Shown here: positions 42,378 through 50,387 of the stretch, piece by piece
Position numbering within the stretch: the first letter of the stretch is position 1
Layout: every line of letters starts with the position of its first letter
NCBI GenBank assembly: GCA_963807465.1
Contig: CAWECB010000003.1
Coordinates: 186,001 to 250,000 of the forward strand
Reading direction: 5' to 3'
Length of the DNA: 64,000 bases
Source: CAWECB01 sp963807465
Lineage (GTDB): Bacteria > Patescibacteriota > Minisyncoccia > Minisyncoccales > Minisyncoccaceae
The notes under the pieces: model-generated
Databases searched by the model: none
What the model was told of the DNA's origin: nothing
What the model saw: the letters and a program-made list of their open reading frames with translations, nothing else
Position numbers and translations under genes: made by a program

Positions 42378-42809
42378 ATGATTAACAAAGATAATCTAGA
42401 CTTTCTAAAGAGCAAACCCGAAGACAAAGAACTACATAATTCGAGGATAATGTTTTGTATAAAGGATGGAAAGGTTGAGATTGCTTCCCCGAATAGAGCA
42501 GATTCTCACATTGAATGGTTTAAAAAAGAAGGCTGGATAACAGATAAAAATGCTGAAGATTTCTTAAGACAAACGATCAGGGGTTTTTATTTACCCGGTC
42601 AAAACAAGCTTTACTGTTATCGTGGAATTGGTTTTTCTTTTGATGAAAAAGTATTACCGGAAGTATTGAATAAAATTGTAGAACTCAAAAAATCTTTCAA
42701 TCTAAACGATGACACAGAAATCAATCTTGGGCCAAAAGATAGCCCTATCGGTGGCAGGGAATACCAGAGAGTTATGGCGGGAACATTGAGAGAACTGGCG
42801 GATAACTAA
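42378..42809 (+). CDS. Hypothetical protein, 143 aa
   Basis: Not recognised. Soluble, Lys/Glu-rich alpha/beta protein with a Trp-containing segment (IEWFKKEGWITDKNAEDF), a YRGIGFSFDE strand and the C-terminal GGREYQRVMAGTLRELADN. Its codon use is more A/T-rich than the neighbours. It lies alone between two tRNA-3'-end-like repeats, consistent with an acquired cassette gene. Start codon supported by AAGGAT 5 bases upstream. Confidence 0.6.
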   Translation: MINKDNLDFLKSKPEDKELHNSRIMFCIKDGKVEIASPNRADSHIEWFKKEGWITDKNAEDFLRQTIRGFYLPGQNKLYCYRGIGFSFDEKVLPEVLNKIVELKKSFNLNDDTEINLGPKDSPIGGREYQRVMAGTLRELADN

Positions 42810-42836
42810 AGCCATTAAACTAGGGGAGCCAACCCC

Positions 42837-42867
42837 AAAAAGGTTCCTAGTTCGTCCCACTTACCGA
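42837..42867 (+). repeat. 31-bp direct repeat, copy A
   Basis: Identical over 31 bases to 43211-43241. It shares AGGTTC and the ending ACTTACCGA with the tRNA-like sequence at 42309. It ends directly at the first possible ATG of the next small ORF. Confidence 0.85.
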
Positions 42868-43131
42868 ATGAAAAATTTGACGTTATGGGCATGTTATGGT
42901 ATTTTTTATCTGGAGGTTGGGATATTGTACGATTGCGTAGTATTGTCTCAAGTGGAAAGAGACATGATAGTTTTGGGAGAAAACATCAGAGCTGAGTACA
43001 GACAGAGAAGGGCGAAAATACTAATGCCTATCTGGCCCTATGCGATGAAGGCTCTTCCTTTTCCCAAGTTTCGACTAAAGCTCGTTAACTTTTTATTAAA
43101 CTTTCTCCTGGACTTTGAAATGAGCATCTAA
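42868..43131 (+). CDS. Small hypothetical protein between direct repeats
   Basis: Not recognised. The frame is open for 87 aa from the ATG at 42868, directly at the repeat edge. A better start may be TTG at 42925, 8 bases after GGAGG (42912-42916), giving 68 aa. The product is basic in the middle (RAEYRQRRAKI) and hydrophobic at the end (LVNFLLNFLLDF). A terminator follows. It may be real or a remnant. Confidence 0.4.
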   Translation: MKNLTLWACYGIFYLEVGILYDCVVLSQVERDMIVLGENIRAEYRQRRAKILMPIWPYAMKALPFPKFRLKLVNFLLNFLLDFEMSI

Positions 43132-43161
43132 CAGGATTAGCATTTCATCCAAAAGAGAACA

Positions 43162-43193
43162 AGGTGTAGCCCATGGATTACACCTCTTTTTTT
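43162..43193 (+). terminator. Rho-independent terminator
   Basis: AGGTGTA (43162-43168) pairs with TACACCT (43179-43185), followed by C and seven T. Confidence 0.82.
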
Positions 43194-43210
43194 ATATACA
43201 ATTCAACCAT

Positions 43211-43241
43211 AAAAAGGTTCCTAGTTCGTCCCACTTACCGA
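43211..43241 (+). repeat. 31-bp direct repeat, copy B
   Basis: Second exact copy of 42837-42867, 374 bases away. Followed within 12 bases by a terminator hairpin. Confidence 0.85.
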
Positions 43242-43252
43242 GTAAAGATAAG

Positions 43253-43287
43253 ACTGACTTTTGTCGGTTTTTTCTTTGTGATATAAT
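43253..43287 (+). promoter_or_regulatory. Terminator hairpin followed by bioY promoter -10
   Basis: ACTGAC (43253-43258) pairs with GTCGGT (43263-43268, one G:T) and a T run follows to 43273. TATAAT at 43282-43287 is a likely -10 for bioY, only 7 bases before its ATG, so the bioY message would be nearly leaderless. Confidence 0.55.
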
Positions 43288-43293
43288 AAAAAC

Positions 43294-43920
43294 ATGAAAA
43301 AAATAGAAAAAGGAAACCTGGTCCTAACGGGCGTAACCAATAGGGCTAAATACGATATTTTCGTCTGGAGGCAGTCCCTTTCTGTCCCCCAAAAGCTTGT
43401 TTTGGTCCTTATAACGGCCTGTTTTACGGGATTAATGGCGCAATTGAGTTTTCATTTACCTTGGACGCCGGTTCCCGTTACGGGGCAAACCCTTGCCGTC
43501 TTGCTGTCGGCCGTCATCCTTGGTAAGTGGTGGGGAGGGACGAGCCAGGCAATCTATGCCGGCCTTGGTTTCATAGGTATGCCGTGGTTTTCTAATTGGT
43601 CTAGTGGACTTGGCTCGACATGGGGATATATCATTGGTTTTATCTTCGCTTCTCTTTTTTTGGGATATTTTTTCGATAAAATTGGAACGAGAACCTTTAA
43701 CAATATATTCTGGCTCATGGTCTTCGCCGATTTTTTGATTATCAACGGGCTGGGACTGTTGGGATTATACGGATGGCTGATTCTCGTAAAAGGATCGACC
43801 CCGACTTTTTATTCCCTTCTTTTGATGGGAATCATCCCATTCGTTTCCGGCGATCTCGTAAAGATAATCGTTGCGGCGGGAATCGGCAAGGTAGTGATGG
43901 CAGGGAATATAAACAGTTAA
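43294..43920 (+). CDS. bioY: Biotin transporter BioY (ECF substrate-binding subunit)
   Basis: A 208-aa membrane protein with about six helices. The family signature is plain: LPWTPVPVTGQTLAVLLSA, then GGTSQAIYAGLGFIGMPWF and GSTWGYIIGFIFAS. BioY captures biotin alone or with the shared EcfAT energising module, which is not in this window. The N-terminal 35 residues are longer than usual and hydrophilic. It implies biotin salvage. cfa follows 15 bases later, so the two may be one operon. Confidence 0.94.
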   Translation: MKKIEKGNLVLTGVTNRAKYDIFVWRQSLSVPQKLVLVLITACFTGLMAQLSFHLPWTPVPVTGQTLAVLLSAVILGKWWGGTSQAIYAGLGFIGMPWFSNWSSGLGSTWGYIIGFIFASLFLGYFFDKIGTRTFNNIFWLMVFADFLIINGLGLLGLYGWLILVKGSTPTFYSLLLMGIIPFVSGDLVKIIVAAGIGKVVMAGNINS

Positions 43921-43935
43921 AGCTATTAAAGACTT

Positions 43936-45054
43936 ATGGCATCCGATTCAAAACAATGGATCAGCGAAATAGTGAAACCTGCCGGGATTATTTTTGACGG
44001 GAACAACCCTTGGGATATCAAAATAATTAATCCTAATTTTTATGACAGGGTAAAAGCACAAGGGTCGCTGGGTTTGGGCGAAGCATACATGGACGGCTGG
44101 TGGGAATGCGAAGCTATAGATCAGTTCTTTTACCATCTATTATCCTCCAACGTAGAGGAAAGGATAGGATTGAACATGTCTCTGATTATGGGATTTATAG
44201 TGGCGAAAATATTTAATTTCCAGTCTTTGAGCCGAGCTTTCCAGGTCGGGGAAAGGCACTACGACTTGGGCAACGATCTTTTCGTGGCTATGCTTGGCAA
44301 AAGTATGACCTACAGCTGCGGATACTGGAAAGAAGCAAGAGACTTGGATTCGGCCGAAGAAGCCAAATTAGATTTGATTTGCCGGAAGATAGGTTTGCAA
44401 TCGGGGGAAAGGGTACTAGATATTGGTTCGGGGTGGGGAAGCTTTGCGAGACACGCCGCCAAAAACTACGGAGCCAAGGTAGTCGGATTGACGGTATCCA
44501 AGGAACAGGCTAAGTTTGCGGAAGAACTATGTAAGGGCTTGCCGATAGAATTCCGTCTGGAGGATTACAGGAACCTGGATGAAAAATTCGACAAGATTGT
44601 TTCCATAGGGATGATCGAGCACGTGGGAGTCAAGAATTACCCAACATATATGCGGGTTGCTAGAAGATGCCTTAAGGACGACGGATTGTTCTTGCTGCAT
44701 ACTATCGGAGGATTGAAATCCGGGAACACTACCGACCCCTGGATCAATAAGTACATTTTTCCAAATGGGATGATACCTTCTTTAAAGCAACTCACAGCTA
44801 GTATGGAGGGTAAGTTCTTAATAGAAGACGTGCACAATTTCGGGATAGACTATGACAAAACCATGATGGCTTGGCATGAAAACTTTGAAAGGGCCTGGCC
44901 GGAACTCAAAAAGAATTACAGCGAAAGATTCCATCGCATGTGGAGATATTATCTCTTGTCATGTGCCGGAGCCTTCAGGGCAAGAAAACTCCAATTATGG
45001 CAGATAGTTTTATCACCTAACGGAGTTAAGGGAGGGTATGGGTCGGTAAGATAG
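43936..45054 (+). CDS. cfa: Cyclopropane-fatty-acyl-phospholipid synthase
   Basis: A 372-aa SAM-dependent enzyme that adds a methylene bridge to unsaturated acyl chains of membrane phospholipids. The N-terminal lipid-binding region has GLGEAYMDGWWECEAID, followed by ERHYDLGNDLF. Methyltransferase motif I is VLDIGSGWGSFA, with GLTVSKEQ, IVSIGMIEHVG and the C-terminal WRYYLLSCAGAFRARKLQLWQ also conserved. Full length. It directly abuts recG, which converges on it with no gap, so the two transcripts must overlap. As CPR bacteria usually lack fatty-acid synthesis, the substrate would be acquired lipid. Confidence 0.94.
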   Translation: MASDSKQWISEIVKPAGIIFDGNNPWDIKIINPNFYDRVKAQGSLGLGEAYMDGWWECEAIDQFFYHLLSSNVEERIGLNMSLIMGFIVAKIFNFQSLSRAFQVGERHYDLGNDLFVAMLGKSMTYSCGYWKEARDLDSAEEAKLDLICRKIGLQSGERVLDIGSGWGSFARHAAKNYGAKVVGLTVSKEQAKFAEELCKGLPIEFRLEDYRNLDEKFDKIVSIGMIEHVGVKNYPTYMRVARRCLKDDGLFLLHTIGGLKSGNTTDPWINKYIFPNGMIPSLKQLTASMEGKFLIEDVHNFGIDYDKTMMAWHENFERAWPELKKNYSERFHRMWRYYLLSCAGAFRARKLQLWQIVLSPNGVKGGYGSVR

Positions 45055-47187
45055 CTATTCCAAATGAATCTTCTCCTCGAAAGATTCTATTCTTGATTTT
45101 AGATTCGGATATTTTTCCAAGGAAGAACCTCGTTTAATTATCTTTTCCGCTGCTTCCTTAGTTTTTGCTATTATCTTTATATCGTTTAACGCCGACATGG
45201 CAAAGTCGGGCAAGCCCCATTGCCTCACTCCGAAGAAATCTCCGGGACCTCTTAATTTCAGATCGATTTCCGACAGTTTGAATCCGCTGTCGTATTTCAG
45301 CATCGCCCTTAACCGAGCATCTGTTTTTTTGCTCACTGAATCTGTTAAGAGAAAACAGTATGACTGGTGTTCCGCTCTCCCGACCCTTCCCCTGAACTGG
45401 TGAAGCTGGGCCAGGCCAAACCTGTCGGCTCCCTCAATCATCATTACCGTCGCATTTGGAACGTCAATTCCGACTTCGACGACAGAAGTGGAAACAAGAA
45501 TATCGAACTTCTTGTTTTTAAAATCCTTCATTGTTTTTTCTTTTTCCTTCGGGGTCATTTTGCCGTGGAGCATTTCTACTTTCAATTTAGGAAATACATC
45601 TTTGGAGAGCTTTTCGTATTCTTCTTTGACAGCCTTAACTTCCAGAGCGTTTTCATTTTCCTCGTCGGGAGTTTCTATCCTTGGGCAGATGACGAATGCT
45701 TGCCTTCCCGACTTAATTTCTTTTTCGATAAATCTGTATATTTCTTTCCTTTCTTCCTCAGAAACTATCTTGGTGATTATCTTTTTTCTTCCCAAAGGCA
45801 ATTCTTCTATTGTTGACAAATCCAGGTCTCCCCAGATGGTCAGTGCCAGGCTGCGGGGGATGGGGGTGGCGGTCATTGATAAAAGATGGGGGATCTTTTC
45901 TCTATTCTTACCCGAAAGGGCGGCTCTCTGCTTTACTCCGAAGCGGTGCTGTTCGTCAACGATGACCAATCCGAGGTTTTTGAATTTGACCTTGGTTTCG
46001 TTCTTGGCGTTCTTTCTCTTTTTGCCCGGAGCGATCAAGGCATGGGTACCTATAAGGATATCTATTTCTCCTTTTTCGGTTTTTTCCAATATTTTTTTTC
46101 TCGATATTTCAATCGTGTCCGATTTCAGTTTTTTGGAATAATATTTATCCTCTTTTCCTGTTAAGAGTCCAATATTCAAGTTAAAGTCTTTTAACAGTTG
46201 GAAGAAGGTCTTGAAGTGCTGCTTGGTCAGGATTTCCGTTGGAGCCATTAAAACGACCTGGCTTTTGGCTTTGACCGCGTTAATCGACGCAATGGTTGCG
46301 ACCACGGTCTTTCCGGAGCCCACATCTCCTTGTAATAACCTATTCATAGGAAAACCCTTTTCCATATCTTTAAGTATCTGCCAGGTGGCTTTTTTTTGTC
46401 CGTCGGTAAGCTTAAAGGGAAGGGAAGATGTAAACCTTTTAACAAGATCAAGATTAATAGGGATCAAGGGAGCTTTTTCTTTTCGGAAGTCATTTCTTTT
46501 TTTAATGTTAAAAAGTGAAATTAGAAATAGCTGTTCAAACGAAAATCTTTCTTTTGCTTTTTCGGCAATCTCTATTGTCTTTGGGAAGTGAACCTGATAC
46601 AAAGCATCTTTCAATGGAAGCAGTTCGTATTTTTTGATTATTTCTTCGGGTAAGGTTTCTGGTATTTTGTCTTTCACGATTTCTATCGCCGGCTTGATGA
46701 TGTGTCTTATCCACCTTGAAGAAATCCCTTTTGTTTCCGGATAGACGGGAATTATCCTTCCCAAATGGGTTGTTTCTTTGAGGGATACTTTTTCAAAAGT
46801 GGGAGAGTTAATCTGGATATTTCTGTCTCTAATCGCAATCTTTCCGGCCAAGATTAGTTCATCATCCTTCTTCAGGCTGTTTATGAGGTACGGCTGGTTG
46901 AACCAGACGGCCTGGACTGCTCCGGTATCGTCCTGGACAATGGCTCTGGTTAAAGACATTTTTTTCGCCCATGTCCTCTCCTGTTCTATCTCGAGTATTT
47001 TTCCTTGGATAACGACCTCTTCATTTATCTTTATGTCTTTTATCTTTGATACATTGGAAAAATCCTTGTATTCACGGGGGAAATAATACAAAAGGTCGCC
47101 CAAGGTTTTTATCCTCAGCTTTCTCAGCCTTTTTTGGTATTCGGGTCCGATGCGGGGGATGTCCCCGACTGGAGTTAAGAAGTTCAT
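45055..47187 (-). CDS. recG: ATP-dependent DNA helicase RecG
   Basis: A 710-aa branch-migrating helicase that remodels stalled forks and recombination intermediates. N-terminal wedge domain with an OB fold (about residues 45-140). Motif I is LLQGDVGSGKT (near 290), motif II DEQHRFG, motif III SMTATPIPRSL, motif V VSTSVVEVGIDVPNAT and motif VI QFRGRVGRAEHQSYC. The C-terminal TRG-like end is complete. Four bases separate its start from a minus-strand tRNA-Arg upstream. Confidence 0.96.
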   Translation of the reverse strand: MNFLTPVGDIPRIGPEYQKRLRKLRIKTLGDLLYYFPREYKDFSNVSKIKDIKINEEVVIQGKILEIEQERTWAKKMSLTRAIVQDDTGAVQAVWFNQPYLINSLKKDDELILAGKIAIRDRNIQINSPTFEKVSLKETTHLGRIIPVYPETKGISSRWIRHIIKPAIEIVKDKIPETLPEEIIKKYELLPLKDALYQVHFPKTIEIAEKAKERFSFEQLFLISLFNIKKRNDFRKEKAPLIPINLDLVKRFTSSLPFKLTDGQKKATWQILKDMEKGFPMNRLLQGDVGSGKTVVATIASINAVKAKSQVVLMAPTEILTKQHFKTFFQLLKDFNLNIGLLTGKEDKYYSKKLKSDTIEISRKKILEKTEKGEIDILIGTHALIAPGKKRKNAKNETKVKFKNLGLVIVDEQHRFGVKQRAALSGKNREKIPHLLSMTATPIPRSLALTIWGDLDLSTIEELPLGRKKIITKIVSEEERKEIYRFIEKEIKSGRQAFVICPRIETPDEENENALEVKAVKEEYEKLSKDVFPKLKVEMLHGKMTPKEKEKTMKDFKNKKFDILVSTSVVEVGIDVPNATVMMIEGADRFGLAQLHQFRGRVGRAEHQSYCFLLTDSVSKKTDARLRAMLKYDSGFKLSEIDLKLRGPGDFFGVRQWGLPDFAMSALNDIKIIAKTKEAAEKIIKRGSSLEKYPNLKSRIESFEEKIHLE

Positions 47188-47190
47188 ATG

Positions 47191-47262
47191 TGCCCTCGAG
47201 AGGAATCGAACCTCTATCGCAAGCTCCGCAAGCTCGCATTCTATCCGTTGAACTACGAGGGC
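47191..47262 (-). tRNA. tRNA-Arg(GCG)
   Basis: Minus-strand cloverleaf, acceptor GCCCTCG/CGAGGGC, anticodon stem CGAGC/GCTTG with loop TTGCGGA, giving anticodon GCG. Most bacteria use ACG (edited to ICG) for CGN codons, so this is unusual. Confidence 0.9.
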
Positions 47263-47320
47263 ATGTTTCTATACTAACAAAAAGATAATTAAAAACAAGC
47301 GAAGCAGCTTGTTTTTATGT

Positions 47321-47408
<88 letters not shown>

Positions 47409-47419
47409 AATATTTTCTG

Positions 47420-47507
47420 CGGAGAGGGAGGGATTCGAACCCTCGAGTCGCTTTCGCAACTAACACCTTAGCAGGGTGCCCCATTCGACCAGCTCTGGCA
47501 CCTCTCC
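47420..47507 (-). tRNA. tRNA-Ser(GCT)
   Basis: Type II tRNA, 88 nt, acceptor GGAGAGG/CCTCTCC, anticodon loop CTGCTAA on stem GCACC/GGTGT, discriminator G. Confidence 0.95.
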
Positions 47508-47669
47508 CCAGCAATGAAGTCATTCTATACAAAATAAGGGGGTTGGTCAACCTTTTTTGTAGCGACTAATCTAATGTCTTTCTTCGCTCCGGTTTTGTGA
47601 AAATTATGTCGATTAGATTATTCCACATTTCATTTTTTCTTAAAAATGGTATCATATAGCATATAGCGT

Positions 47670-47697
47670 TTGCCTTTCTTTTTTTAAATGTTATACT
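47670..47697 (+). promoter_or_regulatory. Promoter of the pilM operon
   Basis: TTGCCT (47670-47675), 16-base spacer, TATACT (47692-47697), 14 bases before pilM. The rest of the 47508-47710 spacer has no gene; it holds AT-rich sequence and upstream promoter-like boxes such as TATCAT near 47650. Confidence 0.55.
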
Positions 47698-47710
47698 ATT
47701 ATTAATCATT

Positions 47711-48784
47711 ATGTTTGGAAGAAAAAAAAGCCAGAGCAGCTTGGGGATAGACATCGGCACAAAAGTAATAAGGGCGGTGGAACTCTCCGGCAAAAAAGGC
47801 AAGATAACCTTGGAGAACTACGGCGAAGTCAATCTTGATTTTGCGACCAGGGATTTTTTCAGGTCGTTCGACAAGAAAACTCTTGCTCCGGCCGTCGACA
47901 ACATCTCGGTGGCCATTAGGGCGATAGTTGTGGAAGCGGGGATAAAGACGAGGCAGGTTATTTTTTCCTTACCCGACTTTGCAACTTTTTTTACGACCTT
48001 TGAATTGCCGCCAATGTCCAAAAAAGAATTGGGTAGCGCCATCGGCTTCGAGGCCAGAAAATACATTCCGCTTCCTTTATCGGAATTAGTCTTGGACTGG
48101 CAAATAATGAGCGAAGGGGATACGTCAAAGACTAATAACAAAGTTCTCGTTATGGCGATACCGAACACGATAGTCGAGCAGTACAAAAGGATAGCTAGTC
48201 AGGCGGGACTGGAATTAACAGCCCTTGAGGCCGAGGCAATGGCCTTAAAGAGGGCCGTGACGAGAAAAGGGGACCCGACTACCTGCATACTAGATATAGG
48301 TTTCCAGAGCACCAACATAAGCATAGCCGATAGAGGATTTTTAAAGACCAGTTCCAGTCTTGACGTGGCCGGAAAGGATTTGACTTTCAGTCTCTCGGAG
48401 ACGCTGAACATTCCCGCCAGCGAAGCGGAAGAACTGAAAAAGAAGCAGGGCCTTACGGTCAGCGAAGAAGGTAATATCTCTCATGTTTTGAACCCGGTGT
48501 TGTCGGTAATTTCAGAAAGGGTAAAAAAGGTGATAAGGGATTTTGAATTGAAAGAAGGACAAAAGGTGGAAAGGGTCATAATCGCGGGAGGGACGTCTCT
48601 TCTGCCTGGGATGGCGGGATACTTTGACAAGGCTATAAATCAGGACGAACATCAGAAGGTAAAAGTTGAACTGGCAAAACCTTTTTTCGACATTGTGTAT
48701 CCAGCCATACTGGAGAGGAAGATAGGGGAAATAAGCTCGACCTATGCTATTGCGCTGGGGGAAGCCTTGCGCAAGTTTGAATAA
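47711..48784 (+). CDS. pilM: Type IV pilus assembly ATPase-like protein PilM
   Basis: A 357-aa actin-fold protein on the cytoplasmic side of the pilus machine. The phosphate-1 loop is GIDIGTKVIRAVEL, the second phosphate loop ILDIGFQSTNISI, and the adenosine loop IIAGGTSLLPGM. It normally binds the cytoplasmic tail of PilN. First gene of the pilus operon; pilN follows after 38 bases. Confidence 0.93.
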   Translation: MFGRKKSQSSLGIDIGTKVIRAVELSGKKGKITLENYGEVNLDFATRDFFRSFDKKTLAPAVDNISVAIRAIVVEAGIKTRQVIFSLPDFATFFTTFELPPMSKKELGSAIGFEARKYIPLPLSELVLDWQIMSEGDTSKTNNKVLVMAIPNTIVEQYKRIASQAGLELTALEAEAMALKRAVTRKGDPTTCILDIGFQSTNISIADRGFLKTSSSLDVAGKDLTFSLSETLNIPASEAEELKKKQGLTVSEEGNISHVLNPVLSVISERVKKVIRDFELKEGQKVERVIIAGGTSLLPGMAGYFDKAINQDEHQKVKVELAKPFFDIVYPAILERKIGEISSTYAIALGEALRKFE

Positions 48785-48822
48785 GAAATTATAATGTAAT
48801 TGATATCATATAGTAAAGGATT

Positions 48823-49350
48823 ATGGCAATCGAGATAGAACCGGAAAAAAAACAGGGATCGTCGGGGAATAATATTTTGCTTGCGGCATCGATTGTTTTT
48901 CTGGTCCTTTCTTTTGGCTCATATTTTTATCTGAATAATTTTGCCATTCCGCGGAAGACGGCCCAGATAAATAATGCCACCGCTACGCTGGCTTCCATGT
49001 CCACCGAAGATATCCAGGCAAAGGAAAATGAATTGACACTGGCCCAGAAGTATATTAACGATTTCAAGATACTTTATGAGAACAATCCTAAAACTTCCAA
49101 ATTTTTCGACTCTTTTCAGAAATGGGCCCATCCCAAGGTCGTATACTCCGGTCTTAGCCTTGATGTCGGAAACAAGAAAGTTACCATAAAGGGAACGACT
49201 GATGGTTTCCAGAGCGTAATGCAGCAGATTGCTCTTATACAAAACGAACCGAGCATACAAAGCTTTGACATTTCGAATATAGCATTGGGCGAGCAGGGAG
49301 GAGTTACGTTCGATTTAAGCGTAATTTTAAAGCCCGAATTATTCAAATAA
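48823..49350 (+). CDS. pilN: PilN-like inner-membrane pilus assembly protein
   Basis: A 175-aa bitopic protein: short cytoplasmic tail (MAIEIEPEKK), one helix (about residues 18-38), a coiled-coil-like stretch and a ferredoxin-like domain ending in VTFDLSVILKPELF. The canonical PilN N-terminal motif that binds PilM is not obvious. Identification rests on order, size and topology between pilM and pilO. Confidence 0.75.
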   Translation: MAIEIEPEKKQGSSGNNILLAASIVFLVLSFGSYFYLNNFAIPRKTAQINNATATLASMSTEDIQAKENELTLAQKYINDFKILYENNPKTSKFFDSFQKWAHPKVVYSGLSLDVGNKKVTIKGTTDGFQSVMQQIALIQNEPSIQSFDISNIALGEQGGVTFDLSVILKPELFK

Positions 49351-49351
49351 A

Positions 49352-50062
49352 ATGGAAGAAAAAACAAGAACAATCATAATATCATTCGCAGTCTTCCTTT
49401 TGGCGATAGGTACTATCTATTTTTTGGACATGCCAAAATACAAAACCTTTATGAACGAATCCAAACAGCTTTCTCAATTGAACGCGACCATGAGTTCGAA
49501 GAAAGCATATTCCGATACGATTAATGCTGAGGCCAAAGCACTGGAAGATGCAGGATATCTGGCCATAGAGCCGAGCTTGGCAGTTAATTTTACGAATACC
49601 CCCTTTTTCATTCCCAAGATGAGCTACTTCTTCCAGACGATGGCCGGAAGCAGCGGCATGGGACTAGGAACTATTACATATTCAGCCCCGACCTCGGTCA
49701 AGGGGTCTTCCGCATCCAGCCAGGCGGGTGGAAGCGGGATCAAGGTAAGTACCGTCGCTCCTCAACAGCAGGAAACCCAAACGACTACTTCTTCCGGGTC
49801 TTACGGCCAGTTGATTGGACCGGTTGAGAAAACAATGTTCAATTTGACAGTAACGGGGACGTACGACGCCTTTAAGACTTTTTTGTCTCAATTGGAAAAC
49901 CAGACCAGAATTGTGACTGTGAACAATATAACGCTTTCGCCAGCTCCTCCTAGCGGCACTTCCACCCAAGTGACATCTAGTTCAAAATCGAAAACAAAGA
50001 CAACGAAAACGGTAAGCAATATTTCAAATTTTCAATTAGTAGTTGACGCTTATTCCTACTAA
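49352..50062 (+). CDS. pilO: PilO-like pilus assembly protein
   Basis: A 236-aa bitopic protein with one N-terminal helix (about residues 7-25), a coiled-coil stretch and a C-terminal PilO-type domain (MFNLTVTGTYDAFKTFLSQLENQTRIVTVNNI). Ser/Thr-rich linkers at about 108-150 and near 208-220 are longer than usual. One base separates it from pilN. Confidence 0.77.
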   Translation: MEEKTRTIIISFAVFLLAIGTIYFLDMPKYKTFMNESKQLSQLNATMSSKKAYSDTINAEAKALEDAGYLAIEPSLAVNFTNTPFFIPKMSYFFQTMAGSSGMGLGTITYSAPTSVKGSSASSQAGGSGIKVSTVAPQQQETQTTTSSGSYGQLIGPVEKTMFNLTVTGTYDAFKTFLSQLENQTRIVTVNNITLSPAPPSGTSTQVTSSSKSKTKTTKTVSNISNFQLVVDAYSY

Positions 50063-50063
50063 C

Positions 50064-50372
50064 ATGGACACCATTCCTCTAAAAATAGAAAAAGAGAAAG
50101 CACTGATTCAGAAGCTGGCCCCTGCGGTTTTAATCGTACTTATGATTGCCGCAGTTTTAGTGATCTATTTCAAATTTTTTAGAAACAACGGAGGCGCAAC
50201 CAATGTTTCCGTCGCTTCCCAAAGTGGTATCAGTGTCGATGTTGACTTTATCAAATCGGATGCCTTCAAGTCATTGAATTATGTTCCCGATCCCTCGATT
50301 TTTGACGAGGTCAAAGGGACGACCGGCATTCCGGCTGGTAGGGACGACCCTTTTGCTCCGGGAGCCTTTTAA
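50064..50372 (+). CDS. PilP-like small membrane protein
   Basis: A 102-aa protein from the ATG at 50064 (the ATG at 50043 lies inside pilO). One helix (about residues 18-38) and a short extracytoplasmic part ending AGRDDPFAPGAF. The GR-DPF ending is also seen in PilP proteins. Given its place after pilO it may fill the PilP position, although the folded PilP domain is missing. Confidence 0.65.
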   Translation: MDTIPLKIEKEKALIQKLAPAVLIVLMIAAVLVIYFKFFRNNGGATNVSVASQSGISVDVDFIKSDAFKSLNYVPDPSIFDEVKGTTGIPAGRDDPFAPGAF

Positions 50373-50387
50373 CAATTAACACATGAT

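Noticed and set aside
42837..43241. CRISPR array
   Set aside because: Only two exact repeat copies 374 bases apart with a gene between; no regular spacers and no cas genes.
42325..45050. TCGGTAAG near 45042 as the matching 5' end of the tRNA-like fragment at 42309
   Set aside because: The 8-base match lies within the end of cfa and is not followed by a D-arm; probably chance.
47560..47580. Hairpin GGTTG/CAACC with T run as terminator of the minus-strand tRNAs
   Set aside because: It lies upstream of those tRNAs in their reading direction and has too small a loop.
47508..47710. 78-codon minus-strand frame upstream of pilM
   Set aside because: It overlaps the pilM start, has no recognisable domain, and the region carries the pilM promoter.
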